In this document: positions 24,180-53,103 of the stretch, piece by piece
Position numbering within the stretch: the first letter of the stretch is position 1
Layout of the letters: the number at the start of each line of letters is the position of its first letter
Notes under the pieces: model-generated
What the model was told of the DNA's origin: nothing
Seen by the model: only the letters and a program-made list of their open reading frames with translations
Database searches by the model: none
Program-made: the position numbers and the translations under genes
Assembly: GCF_010015445.1 (NCBI RefSeq)
Contig: NC_053112.1
Span: 38,930,281-38,994,280 of the forward strand
Direction: 5' to 3'
Source: Perca fluviatilis
Lineage: Eukaryota > Chordata > Actinopteri > Perciformes > Percidae
Length of the DNA stretch: 64,000 bases

Positions 24180-26764
24180 ATTTCAATTCAATTCAATTTT
24201 ATTTATAGTATCAAATCATAACATAAGTTATCTCAAGACACTTTACAGATAGAGTAGGTCTAGACCACACTCTATAATTTACAAAGCCCCAACAATTCCA
24301 ACAATTCCAGTAATTCCCTCAAGAGCAAGCAGTGCGACAGTGGCGAGGAAAAACTCCCTCTTGGGAAGAAACCTGGGACAGACCCAGGCTCTTGGTAGGC
24401 GGTGTCTGACGAGCCGGTTGGGGGTGTGATGAACAGTGGCGATAGTAGTCACATTAATAATGGAACAGTGACTGGATGTAGCGGGAAGCTGCAGGGTTCA
24501 GCAGCACGCAGCATGACATTGCAGGGCATCGCTGAGCTCAGCAGGGAGTGCAGCAGGACCACGGTGACAGCTGCAACCAGGATCTTGGTGCCAACGTTCT
24601 CCAAGGAAATACGCTGGGGGAAAAAAGCATAAGGACTCCGGGGAGTAAACTCCCCAGAAGCTAGGATTAGTAACAAGCATTTCTGGGACGGGCTGCACAC
24701 AAATAGTAATAGTAATAGTAATAGTACCAGTAATAGAAAGGGAGAGGAGAGAGCAGCTCAGTGTGTCAAAGGAAGGAAGTCCCCCGGCAGTCTAGAACTA
24801 TAACAGCCGTAACTATAACAGGTAACTAAGAGAGACAGGTCATAAGGAGAGGTAGCTTTTTCGGGCTTAAACGCCGCCCCCTATTGCCTGGATTGGCTGG
24901 CCTGCCTCCCTCCCTACTTTGTTATGTATTATTAATCTAACAATTATGAAGGGAAGCAGTTGGGCCAGTTAGGTGAACACTGCAACTCCTCACTCCCTAA
25001 CTATAAGCTTTATCAAATAGGAGAGTTTTAAGTTCATTCTTGAATGAGGTGACAGTTTCTGCCCCCCGAACCCAGATCGGGAGCTAGTTCCATAGGAGAG
25101 GAGCCTGATAACTGAAGGCTCTAGCTCCCATTCTACTTTTAGAGACTCTAGGTACCACCAGTAACTCTGCATTCTGGGAGCGCAGTGCTCTAGTGGGACA
25201 ATAGGGTATTAGGAGCTCTTCTAGATATGATGGTGCTAGACCATTTAGAGCTTTGTAGGTCAAGAGAAGGACTTTAAACTCAATCCTGGATTCACCAGGA
25301 AGCCAATGCAGAGAAGCTAATACAGGAGAAATATGATCTATTTTCTTAGTTCTTGTGAGAACACGCGCTGCAGCATTCTGGATCAGCTGGAGAGTCTTAA
25401 GAGACTTATTTGAGCAACCTGACAGTAGGGAATTACAATAGTCCAGCCTGGAAGTAACAAATGCATGGACTAGTTTTTCAGCGTCGTTTTGAGACAGGAT
25501 ATTCCTAATTTTGGCAATGTTACGAAGATGAAAAAAGGCTGTTCTTGAGGTTTGTTTTAGATTGGCATTAAAGGATATATCCTGATCAAAGATAACTCCT
25601 AAATTTCTAACAGTGGTGCTGGAGGCCAGGGCAATACCATCCAGAGTAGCTATATCTTTAGATAATGAAGTTCGGAGGTGTTTAGGGCCCAGCACAATAA
25701 CTTCAGTTTTGTTAGGGTTTAACATCAGAAAATTATAGGTCATCCAGGATTTTATATCCTTAATGCACGCTTGAAATTTAGCTAGCTGACTGGTTTCGTC
25801 TGGTTTGATTGACAAGTATAATTGGGTGTCATCCGCATAACAGTGAAAGTTAATTGAGTGTTTTCTAATAATATTGCCTAGAGGAAGCATATATAAGGAG
25901 AATAGAATTGGTCCAAGCACTGAGCCTTGAGGAACCCCATGGCTAACTTTAGTGTACTTGGAGGATTTATCATTAACATTCACAAATTGAGATCGATCAG
26001 AGAAATAGGACCTAAACCAACTCAGAGCAATTCCTTTAATGCCAACCAAGTGTTCCAATCTCTGTAACAGGATTGAATGGTCAATAGTGTCAAATGCAGC
26101 ACTAAGATCTAGTAAAACAAGAATGGAGACAAGACCTTTGTCTGCAGCAGTTAAAAGGTCGTTAGTAATTTTCACCAGTGCCGTCTCTGTGCTATGATTC
26201 TTTCTAAATCCTGATTGAAAGTCATCAAATAAACTATTGCTATGTAGAAAATCACATAACTGATTAGCAACCACCTTCTCAAGGATCTTGGATAGAAAGG
26301 GAAGGTTAGATATAGGTCTATAGTTTGCTAAGACCTCAGGATCCCGGGTGGTTTTTTTCAGAAGAGGTTTTATCACAGCTACTTTAAATGACTGTGGTAC
26401 ATAACCTGTTAATAGAGACATATTGATCATATCTAGTAACGAGGTGTTAACCACAGGTAATGCTTCTTTGAGTAGTCTCGTTGGGATGGGGTCTAAGAGA
26501 CAGGTAGATGGCTTAGCTGAGGATATCTTTAACATTAATTGTTGAAGGTCTATAGGATAAAAGCAGTCTAAGTATATGTCGAGACCAGTCTTTATTTCTA
26601 GCGACTCTGCTTTTAAAGGTGAACCGTTAGAAGTTGAGTGTAAAAGGTGATGAATTTTATCTCTAATTGTTGTAATTTTATCATTAAAGAAGCTCATGAA
26701 GTCATCACTACTCAGAGCTAGAGGAATAGATGGCTCAGTAGAGCTGTGGCAATCTGTCAGCCTG
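24180..26764 (-). mobile_element. 5'-truncated L2-type LINE nested in the 46-bp array
   Basis: Flanked by GATA on both sides (24176-24179, 26765-26768), the original site being inside TTCAGATACAG. On the minus strand it carries the reverse-transcriptase reading frame, then a 3' UTR and an ATTGAATTGAATTGAAAT tail next to 24180. The endonuclease region is missing, as usual for incomplete target-primed insertion. Confidence 0.88.
25084..26697 (-). pseudogene. LINE (L2 clade) reverse transcriptase, partial, with late nonsense codon
   Basis: The minus strand is open for 537 codons. Retroelement RT motifs appear in order: PIPTRLLKEALP, NYRPISNLPFLSKILEKVV, GFRKNHSTETALVKI, LVLLDLSAAFDTIDHSILL, GVPQGSVLGPILFSLYM and the catalytic FHCYADDTQLYLS box, followed by the thumb and C-terminal DYCNSLLSG and LTYKALNG motifs usual in the L2/CR1 group. 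The frame ends at a TAG just after FSYQAPLLWN. The frame continues past it for about 27 codons to another stop near 25002, so the TAG at 25084 looks like a recent nonsense change. No endonuclease is encoded upstream, so this copy cannot be an active full-length element. Confidence 0.9.
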
Positions 26765-26881
26765 GATACAGTATTAGGGGACCACTAAGGGCTATATAAA
26801 AGAGACTTCAGATACAGTATTAGGGGACCACTAAGGGCTATATAAAAGCATCCAAAGAGCACCATGTCATGGGACCTTTAA

Positions 26882-26929
26882 CCCTTGTTTTGTCCTTCGG
26901 GTCCGGTGACACAAAGGACAAAACAAGGG
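26882..26929. mobile_element. 48-bp mini-palindrome flanked by TTAA (piggyBac-like termini)
   Basis: CCCTTGTTTTGTCCTT on the left is inverted on the right as AAGGACAAAACAAGGG, with TTAA on each side (26878-26881, 26930-26933). TTAA plus a CCC start matches piggyBac termini. The left TTAA is also the right flank of the 21256-26877 element. Confidence 0.7.
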
Positions 26930-27202
26930 TTAATACAGCACCATAGTGCTTGTTTGTACAGCCTTTTGGTCAGCTTAAACTGTGTTTAAATGTGTTCTAT
27001 AAATAAACTTTACTTAGGCCTACTTACTTTACAAGAAACAGGGTTTAGAGAGCAATTTTTCAACAAAGTAAACGAAAGTACATACGACGCTGAAGTTGGC
27101 ATCCGATTCGCAGCTTCCGATTCGGCAGTTAAGGGGAAATTTAAGGGGAACTTAAAACTGTCCGATTCAGCAGGGAAACACAATTTAGGCTACATTGCTG
27201 AT

Positions 27203-27713
27203 CCTCCGTTTTTTTAACCTCTTACTGTATTGAATGAGTGTTAGTCATTAAGGTAAATTATGTCTAAAACACACTTTTAGATTTGTGAAAAGCTTTATTG
27301 TCTTTATGAGAACACAATAAAGGTAGATTTCACCGGGTTTTTTTTCATATGTAGCCTAGACCACATTGGACCAGGTCCAGATCCAAAACCACAATATACC
27401 TAGACTTGTCAAATCTGGACTACATTATCCCAGAGAGTCTAAGAAGTCTTAAAAACACAGTTTGAGATTTGTGAAAGCTTTATTCTATTTGTGAAAATGC
27501 AATAAAGGGAGATTTTATTGTTTTTTTCACATATAGGCCTAGGCCTAGACCACATTGGATCAGGTCTAGATCCAAAACCTCAATACCTACCTAGACAATA
27601 AAGCTTTCACAAATCTAAAAGTGTGTTTTAGACATAATTAATTATTTACCTTAATGACTAACACTCATTCAATACAGTAAGAGGTTAAAAAAAACGGAGG
27701 ACCAGCAATGTAA
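27203..27713. repeat. Palindrome with arms of about 105 bp and a loop of about 300 bp
   Basis: The left arm (27203-27304, starting CTCCG and a T run, ending GCTTTATTGTCT) is matched inverted at about 27593-27713 with a few indels, including an 8-bp insertion. The loop holds two diverged direct copies of a segment with CATATAGGCCTAG and GATCCAAAACC. It may be a non-autonomous DNA element; no target duplication was resolved. Confidence 0.85.
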
Positions 27714-27806
27714 ATTGTGTTCACAAGTGTTTCGACAGGTGGCATGGTCCGCTGAATTAGAGTTTGATTGACCGGGTCTGGAACAGACCACACAATCTGT
27801 ATAAAA

Positions 27807-28232
27807 TAGTGAGGGACATTCCGGCTCTTTTTCGTGAGCCGGCTCGTTTGACTTAGCTCACTGAAAAGAGCCGGCTCTTTTGGCTCACAAACGGCTCTTT
27901 AAAAAAATTTATGTTTTGACTATGATAGGTGTGAAAAACAATTCTAATTAAATTATTAAATGAAATCATACTCACAATGTCTCTCAATTTCTTTAAAAAT
28001 GCATTGATTTGTTATGAAAAAAGAATACTATTAAACATTTGCATTTAAATTACAACTTTTTAATGTATAAAAAACAACATTCAAAACAAATACAATCTGA
28101 ATCTGAACAACATAATAGAACCCATATTAAAGAAAAATAAATAACTGAAAGTGGATTAAACTGGTCCCTCTTTTTTCTCTGTTTTGTTTTCAGAGCTGTT
28201 TTTCTCTCCTCTGTCCTCTCCTCCGAGTTTGA

Positions 28233-28317
<85 letters not shown>

Positions 28318-28621
28318 TGTGATGGCTCGGCCCCTCCCTCATGCCGTATAATTGGTTGACACCTTGTGTATGATTGACAGGAACAGAATGTGAGGCTGAT
28401 CAGACAGTCGAAACTAATGTGTGCCTATATAATTATTTATAGTCAATTATTTTAAATAAAATAAAATTCACTCATTATTTCATTATTACATAATGATTTA
28501 ATTTCTATAGGCTATATTTTTAAAAATAGAGTCGGCTCTTCGGATATGCGAGCCAGCTCCCGTCGTTCACCTACAAGAGCCGGCTCTTAGAGCCGACTCA
28601 TTCGCGAACGACCCATCACTA
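27807..28621. mobile_element. hAT-type non-autonomous element, 815 bp, with 8-bp target duplication
   Basis: GTATAAAA lies at 27799-27806 and 28622-28629. Termini are TAGTGAGGGAC on the left and GACCCATCACTA on the right, with GAGCCGGCTC-rich subterminal repeats in both orientations. An 8-bp duplication and a TAGTG start fit hAT elements. The inside is AT-rich non-coding DNA with a GT microsatellite. Confidence 0.88.
28234..28320. repeat. (GT)n microsatellite
   Basis: About 43 GT units with one GGG interruption near the right end, inside the hAT-type element. Confidence 0.95.
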
Positions 28622-28805
28622 GTATAAAAGTGAAGTCAATACATCTTGACCCCTTGGGTTTTTGTGAGAGGAGTTTGATTTTGAGATAGCGGATTTTTGG
28701 TGATAGTGACATTTATAGTGCGATTTGTTTAGTTATATTTAGGCTTACATTTAAATGTACACATTGACTGATAGGCTAGAGACAGAGTATACATACAGTG
28801 ACACA

Positions 28806-28808
28806 TTA

Positions 28809-28902
<94 letters not shown>
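28806..28902. repeat. (TAGA)n microsatellite, about 24 units
   Basis: Uninterrupted tetranucleotide run; the reverse strand reads as a false SIYL repeat protein. Confidence 0.97.
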
Positions 28903-28904
<2 letters not shown>

Positions 28905-29325
28905 AAATAGAAGCTCCGTTTTCATTTTCATTCAGAGCCACAAATGTCGACATCAGGCCCATCATAATCAACATCAACACCAGTAGAAACACAAGACAGT
29001 TTATGGGAACGTTTTGATGATCGTATCCATGAAACCAAGATGATACACAATGCTACATCTGATGCCACAGTGGAAGTGAAAAAATACCTCAACTATGCGT
29101 TTTTGCCCAGAACTCATGATCCCCTAACTTACTGGAAAGAGAGAGCAGTAATCTTTCCTCATTTGTATGTCCTTGCTAAGAAAAATATCTTTGCATGCCA
29201 GCAACAAGTGTCCCTTATGAGAGGACTTTTTCAAAGGCTGGAGAAATTATCTGTAAAAAAAGAAGTAGGCTAAGTCCTTCCACAGCAGAGAAATTAATAT
29301 TTTTGAATAAAAATCTATAAAAAAG
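28900..29325 (+). pseudogene. Decayed C-terminal end of a hAT transposase
   Basis: The + strand encodes EVKKYLNYAFLPRTHDPLTY followed by WKERAVIFPHLYVLAKKNIF, which matches the C-terminal hAT dimerisation region (usual pattern E-x2-YL-x3-LP-x3-DPL-x-WW, then FP-L-LAKKYL). The next segment, where SERVFSKAG-type residues and then LSP-x-EKLIFLNKN are expected, is shifted and interrupted: a stop lies near 29272 and a FLNKN-like sequence follows at about 29290-29320. The rest of the transposase is absent. It is probably part of an old autonomous element whose right end is at about 29609. Confidence 0.75.
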
Positions 29326-29519
29326 TGAGACATTGTGGCTTGATTTCTTTTATAATAGACTATTCATGTTTCATGACCAAAATAACATTATGCACAGTGA
29401 GGAGCCTACAAGCTTCACATATTAGAAAAATACAATAATTTTTTTTTTTTAATGGCTCGTTGTCAAGGTTGTTTCAGATCAACACCTGCAAGTGACCACT
29501 AGGTGTCATCGTTGAGACG

Positions 29520-29610
29520 GGTGTCGGATTGTTTCGAAGCCTCGACACAATATGGTACATTTGCTTCAACGGTTTCATTGTTTCACGAAGCCTCGATCTG
29601 CCCACCACTA
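29520..29610. mobile_element. Right terminus of a hAT-like (ZBED-type) element
   Basis: Contains TTTCGAAGCCTCGACAC and ends TTTCACGAAGCCTCGATCTG then CCCACCACTA. The reverse complement starts TAGTGGTGGG with CGAGGCTTCG subterminal motifs, a form I recall from fish hAT elements carrying transposases like the fragment just upstream. The matching left end was not found. Confidence 0.55.
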
Positions 29611-29947
29611 CACAAAGCTCCTCTCTCTAAACCGTCTCTGGTTGTTTAAAGCATTGGTTTGGTTTAAAGCATAAGCCATTGGCATATTATATATGTCAAT
29701 GATTGGCATCATTGATTGGCATAAGCAGGCAGCCGCCGCCATTTTGAAAGGTGTCGGAGCTTCCGTCACCACGTGAGGAGGGAGGAAGTGAGTGAGGAGG
29801 GAAGACGGAGCAATCGAGCGGAGCGGCTGAAGCAGGCGGGCGAGCCTGGGCCATCATCATCATCATCACTCAACTCGTCTTGACTACCCGGGCTAACTTT
29901 AGCTACATGTGCTGAGGTCGAGGGGGGAACTGATCTCAACTGCAACA
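29611..29947 (+). promoter_or_regulatory. naa15: naa15 promoter and 5' UTR
   Basis: No TATA box is seen near the start. A YY1-type site GCCGCCATTTTG is at 29735-29746 and a CACGTG E-box at 29770-29775, followed by a GA-rich then GC-rich leader up to the ATG. TATA-less promoters with YY1 sites are usual for housekeeping genes. The transcription start is probably near 29740-29800 (inference). The hAT terminus ends about 125 bp upstream of the YY1 site. Confidence 0.6.
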
Positions 29948-47880
<17,933 letters not shown>

Positions 47881-49340
47881 GCGCAGCAGAACAGTGGATG
47901 AGAAAAGGAATTGGGCCGAGCACGGAGCCTTGTGGTACGCCTGGCAGCCATTTTGTAGAGCCAGACGTGGGAGGCGAAAAAAGGGGTTTGTTCTTTGGCT
48001 CAGCTTAATCGGGTCTGTCCTGGCTTGGCTTGGCTCTCTCCCACATGGTGAAAATCAGGACTGTGTGTGTGTGCGCGTGTGTGCGTGTCTGTGTGTGTGT
48101 GCACACGTGCGTGTGTGTTTATGTTGAGAGCATGTGTGCGGTTGTGTATTTGTGGGAGGGGAGGGGGGGGAGAGGAAGATAACAGAATGGCCATTTTACT
48201 TTTTTAATAAAGCTGACAACCAAGCTGAATATGAAAATGCAGTTATTGGCATACTGTGAGGGACTGGCTCGGACTGTCGGTTTCCTCGGAGGTGATCGAT
48301 AACGGTGACAGCAACCACTCGAGTTTGACTCGGTGCTGTTCCAATACGCCTATCGCATACTGCGTTCCCTTAATTTTAAAAAGCTAATTTAAATGAAAAT
48401 AGGACAACTGTCACTGGGGGACGGGAGACTGAGCTGAGTGGATCTGATCTCTGACAGATCTGTAGGAAGCTGAGCAGGAAGAGTTACTGAGGACCGGAAG
48501 TAGACCCTGAGGACATCCAGCGACCATATGCATATCTGTATCTGCTGTAACGCTCCAGGAAACCGCTGATCTACAGGTGGCAGTGGAGTGTGTGAGGAAG
48601 GCCCGGTCACTGCGGGGGCACAGCGCGAAGAACGTCGCCTCACATGTGAACAGTTCATTTTGATTTTCTTTGGTCAGACTGTGCTTCCCTCACGGTTCCT
48701 GGTTAAACTTGGGAATATGTAATCCTCTGTCTGTTAATATGGAGCACCTCTGTAGCACAGATTTAAAAACTGTAAAGGTTGTGTGTTGTGCTCCATTTCA
48801 AATACACTGCTACTCTTAACATTTTTACATAGTTCTGAGAGAGTTGGATAGATCTAAGCAATACCATAGACACCTTCCTGTCCATAATGGATCAATGAAA
48901 CTCTTCTTATTGATGATGATCATTTCTAGATCTGGTTGAAGTGGTTTAGGCTGAGCCTTCTGGCAGTCACTCGTGGTGTTGCTGTTGTCACTGTTAGACA
49001 TTGTTTTATCTGCATGTACACAAGGGACGCTAACAGAGTGGAAACATCCTACTTCAGAGGGCTCTTCTCTGCTCATTTAAATGGCTCCTCCAAAGGTCAG
49101 AGTTCAGCATCCAAGCCTGTTGCCCGAGGTGACAGAAGTGTAAATGTTACAAGGCGAGTAAATGAATGAGCATCTGGAATTTGTTTTACTTTTTCTGTTC
49201 CCCCTCTATATTTTTTTTTCCCCCCCAATCTCTTTTCTTCCCCTTTTTCCTCTAATTTGGGTTCTAATGTGAAAGATGAAATCTGAGATGGTGATGTATG
49301 ATATCTCTGGATTTTTGTATTAAAACCAAAAGAAAGAAAA
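47881..49340 (+). other. naa15: naa15 3' UTR and downstream sequence
   Basis: AATAAA at 48206-48211 is the first good poly(A) signal (about 330 bp after the stop). ATTAAA at 49319-49324 is a possible distal site. A GT-rich tract lies at 48061-48160. Confidence 0.6.
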
Positions 49341-49398
49341 GCATTGACTTCTTCTCCTCTGTATGTGTAACTGTTAACCTCACTGAGCTGCTGCTGCT

Positions 49399-49463
49399 CA
49401 CGGTTCCCACGCGTCCTGAAAAAACCTGGACGTTTAGAGACTAGTTAAAAAGTGGGAACCCTG
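49399..49463. mobile_element. Possible 65-bp mini inverted-repeat element
   Basis: CACGGTTCCCAC on the left and GTGGGAACCCTG on the right form a near-perfect 12-bp terminal inverted repeat. No clean target duplication. Confidence 0.4.
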
Positions 49464-49967
49464 GCCTGCTGGTATGTTCTTAGCTGGCAGGTCAGACGGC
49501 ATTGTGGGTAAGGCTGGCGTCATCACACTCTTGGTCCTCCTCACATTAAATTCAATAAATGTGTTAGTTAAAATTAGGATTATCCTACAATATTTCCAAT
49601 ACATGAAAAAGGTATAGGTGACTATTTCTTTAGTTACCCAAAGTGTAAATGATATAGGTCTTCAGAATAGAATAAATCTTTATTGTCCACCGGGGTGGAC
49701 ATTTTTCTTTGGCTCACCAGACATACAAAAAATCAACATACAAACAACATATCAAACATAGTAAATTGAGTATAAAAATATATAAATATGCTTAAATTCA
49801 TTAGGATAGCAGCTCATATTGGTTTGGTTGAGGATACTGATGGCATTTGGAATAAAGGATTTTTTAAAAACACTTTTTGCCAGAGGCACTCTAAAGCGCC
49901 TCCCAGACTTCAGGAGCTCAAACTGGCTCGAAAGAGGGTGTGTACTATCTGCAGTGATCTTCCTAGT

Positions 49968-50700
49968 TTAATTCCTCATTCTGTTAGTGTATATTTGGGT
50001 CAGATGTTTTTGGGGTTTTCCCACTATTTTGCTAGCCATTGACACTATCCTATTAAGCTTGTTCTTAAGTTTGCAGCTTAAATGGCCAAACCAAGCAGAG
50101 AGATGAAAAGTTAAAACACTTTCAATATGTGTGATGTATACTAGCTCAGTAATCTGAGCACTGACGCCCAGACAGCTCAGTCTTCTAAGGAGACTGAGTC
50201 GTTGTGAGCATTTCTTCAAGATATAGTCTGTGTTACCTGAAAAACTCAGAAAGTTGTCAAGAACCGTACCTTTTAATTTAAGGTACTTAAATGTTCCCAC
50301 AGTTTCAACTACTAGACCATTCAATAAAACTGGCTCTATTGTTACATCTTTTTTGTAAAAGAGTAACTTGTTTGTCTTTGCCACATTGATCTCTAGCTCG
50401 CTATCATTGCACCATGCTTCAAGGGCCTTTATGTGTGCTAGATAGGAGGCCTCACCATGGGGATCAGTTTTTTGTAAGAGGCCAAGTAATGCCATATCAG
50501 CATATTTTATCAGTTTAACGGTGCTGTTATTTATGGAAAACTCATTTGTAAATAGAGAGAAAAGCAAAGGGGAAAGAACGCTGCCTTGTGGGCAGCCTGT
50601 GCTGATAGTATGCTCTCCTGACAAAATGCCGCTTACACATACCCTCTGAGGGCGACATGAGAGAAAGTCTCTGATCCAGAGAATCAGACCCCGATCTATG
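49968..50700 (-). pseudogene. Rex1-like RT, C-terminal part
   Basis: Continues the RT from upstream of the insertion: ILWIRDFLSCRPQRV precedes the motif STGCPQGSVLSPLLFSLFTN. The catalytic box reads KYADMALLGL, with M where the second catalytic D of YADD is expected, so the enzyme would be inactive. The region after it (ALEAWCNDSELEINVAKTN, LRRLSCLG) matches the thumb and C-terminal part of Rex1/CR1-type proteins. Confidence 0.82.
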
Positions 50701-50704
50701 TTAA

Positions 50705-53054
50705 AGGGGTGATAGAATGATTATATAGGGTATTTCACACTGTTCCTTATGGTCTCCTAATGGGGTATGTAACATTAGTTGGGCTGAAAATGGCCTGGTT
50801 GATATTTTATTGGCCCTTATGCATCCCTGTGTTTTGGCCCTATTTGTAACAAGAGCTTTTCTTCCAAATATGGTATGGTCATGAATATTTAGATGAGCTG
50901 CGCGCTGCTTGGTTGAGCCTTAGCCCCGTACACACACATAGAGACGCCACTGATTGGTGAGTGAGCTACGCCTACACACACGCATTAGAGGTCGTGTGCT
51001 GATTGGTTGAGCGAATCTCCAATACACATTAGAAACGCAGAGAATCTCATATTCCAGACACTGCAATGTTTCCTTACCAAATTCACTTCTGAGACTTTTT
51101 ATGCGAGAAATCAACGATATAAAGCTCAAATATGGGCCGCTGGGCGTTTACGAAAATGAGTTGGCTAATTGCAAATTTGGTAAAACTGTGTGTCGGAGTT
51201 CAGCTGCGTGTGTTAGAGCTCCGCCGCCTGGCCTGCCTTCCTCCACAGACCCCGGCTTGCTGTGAGCTCGATTGAGCTCGGAACGGCTGCTGCAGCCCAC
51301 AGCACCTCATACCCGCAAAGTCACCGTTTGGGCTGGTGGACTACTACCAAACGCCGCTGCCCTGACAAAGCGCCAGGGCCTGCATCTCCTCTCTTCCTGC
51401 TAGCTAAATGGCCTGCGTGTGAGAGCGCGGCGGCCGCGAGCTTGTTACACCAGCAATCTCTTACCAAATGTTACACACATGTCCCGCACTTAGCTAGCTA
51501 TACAACATATAACTATTTTTTTTATAAAGCTAACAACGGTGTCCGATTTCAAGTTAATGAATATTTGTGAGCTGTACGGGTTTCGCGATGCGCGACTCGT
51601 CCCTGCAATCCTATGTGTACAGATTGCGGCTAGTTAGCTTCATTTTTGGTCGTAATTTGAGTATATTTACAGTTTGAATTTCGCACGCCACTTATACAAC
51701 ATCTAACTATATTTTTTATAAAGCTAACTACTGTGTCCGATTTCAAGTTAATGAATATTTGTGAGCTGTAAGGGTTTCGTTAGCTGCGACTGTCCCTTCA
51801 ATCCTATGTGTACAGATTGCCGGCTAGTTAGCTTCATTTTTGGTCGTAATTGAGTATATTTACAGTTTGAATTTCGTTGCCACTTATACAACATATAACT
51901 ATGTTTTATAAAGCTAACAACGGTGTCCGATTTCAAGTTAATGAATATTTGTGAGCTGTAAGGGTTTCGTTAGCTGCGACTGTCCCTTCAATCCTATGTG
52001 TACAGATTGCCGGCTAGTTAGCTTCATTTTTGGTCGTAATTCGGTATATTTACAGTTTGAATTTCTCACGCCACTTATACAACATCTAACTATATTTTTT
52101 ATAAAGCTAACAACGGTGTCCGATTTCAAGTTAATGAATATTTGTGAATTCCAGAGGAATTCTAAGAGGAGGCTAGCTAGCTCTCATTGATAGAGCTCCA
52201 TCCAGCCGCAGGCTCTATCAATGAGACTCATGGACAAGCGGCGTTTATTTTCCCAATCGTTTGTTTAAATAACTCAACACATTATAATTACACACATTAT
52301 AAGATTAACTAGAATCTGTGGTAAGAGAATGCTGGCGTAACAAGCTTCGCTGACCGCGCTTTCACTCCACATACACCGGGCATTTAGCTAGCTAGCAGGA
52401 AAGGGGAGTTGCAGGCCCTGGAGCTCTGTCAGAGCAGCGCGTTTGGTAGTAGTCCACCAGCCCAAACGGTGACTTTGCGCGGTATGAGGTGCTGTGGGCT
52501 GCAGCAGCCCGTGCGAGATTACACGGGGTCTGTGGAGGAAGGCAGGCCAGGGGGGTGAGGCAGCAACACAGGCAGCACCAGCCTCTGAAGTCCGACACAG
52601 TCGGACAAAATTTACAATTAGACATCAATTTTCGTAAAACGCCGCCATTATTTGACCTCTAAGTAGTTGAATTCTCGCATAAAAAATTCTCAGAAGTGAA
52701 TTTAATGGTAAAATAGCATATGAACAATGTATACATTTTTTCGAGATTCTCGCGACCTAGATTCAGAAGACTAACTGATCTCAGGTCAGTTGTGTAGCCT
52801 ATGTAAATGTTGGGGCGTGACCGTTCTCTTAATACACCCATGGGCTGACAAAGGTTCCGGTTTTTGGGAGGTTGACGTCAACTTCCAGCTTTGTTGGGAT
52901 TCGCCCGTTTTCAGCGGCAGTTTCAAAATATGAAATTTTCATAGTAAAGGGGTGTCAGTGGGATTTTGAGCTTCTATGTATGTCCTATTTACCCACCGAA
53001 CTGTCGTTATTCAACTATGACAGGGTAAAATCGGTTTTGCATTCTATCACCCCT
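50705..53054. mobile_element. TTAA-flanked non-autonomous element, 2350 bp, inserted in the LINE
   Basis: TTAA lies at 50701-50704 and 53055-53058. The left end AGGGGTGATAGAATG pairs with the right end CATTCTATCACCCCT. Extended arms are also inverted: the block at 51262-51370 (GGCTGCTGCAGCCCACAGCA, CAAAGTCACCGTTTGGGC) returns inverted at 52420-52520. Between the arms lie about 3.3 tandem copies of a unit of about 190 bp. No transposase was seen. Confidence 0.88.
51480..52145. repeat. 190-bp tandem repeat inside the TTAA element
   Basis: GTGTCCGATTTCAAGTTAAT recurs at 51539, 51733, 51923 and 52116, giving periods of 194, 190 and 193 bp. Differences between copies are mostly small deletions and a few substitutions. 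Confidence 0.95.
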
Positions 53055-53103
53055 TTAAAATTGGCTAGTCTTTGCAGGAGAATATGTAGCTTCATAGAAT
53101 TAA

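Larger units (their letters stand above)
21256..26877 (+). mobile_element. TTAA-flanked DNA element (AGGTCCCATG ends) expanded to 5.6 kb by nested insertions and a satellite
   Basis: TTAA duplications lie at 21252-21255 and 26878-26881. The left end AGGTCCCATGGCATGAAAAT pairs with the right end CACCATGTCATGGGACCT. The core matches the compact 520-bp copy at 53104-53623 (in reverse orientation) and the truncated copy at 8776-9464. Inside are a Harbinger-type MITE (21755-22631), a 46-bp satellite array (22636-24179) and a 5'-truncated L2 LINE (24180-26764). No transposase of its own was seen; presumably mobilised in trans. The TTAAAGG ends fit the T2/Kolobok group. Confidence 0.88.

Noticed and set aside
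28729..28992. Reverse-strand frame with SIYLSIYL repeats
   Set aside because: Translation of the TAGA microsatellite.
51480..52190. Open frames of about 60-80 codons repeated at 190-bp intervals
   Set aside because: They come from the tandem 190-bp units of a non-coding TTAA element; the frame is not maintained between units.
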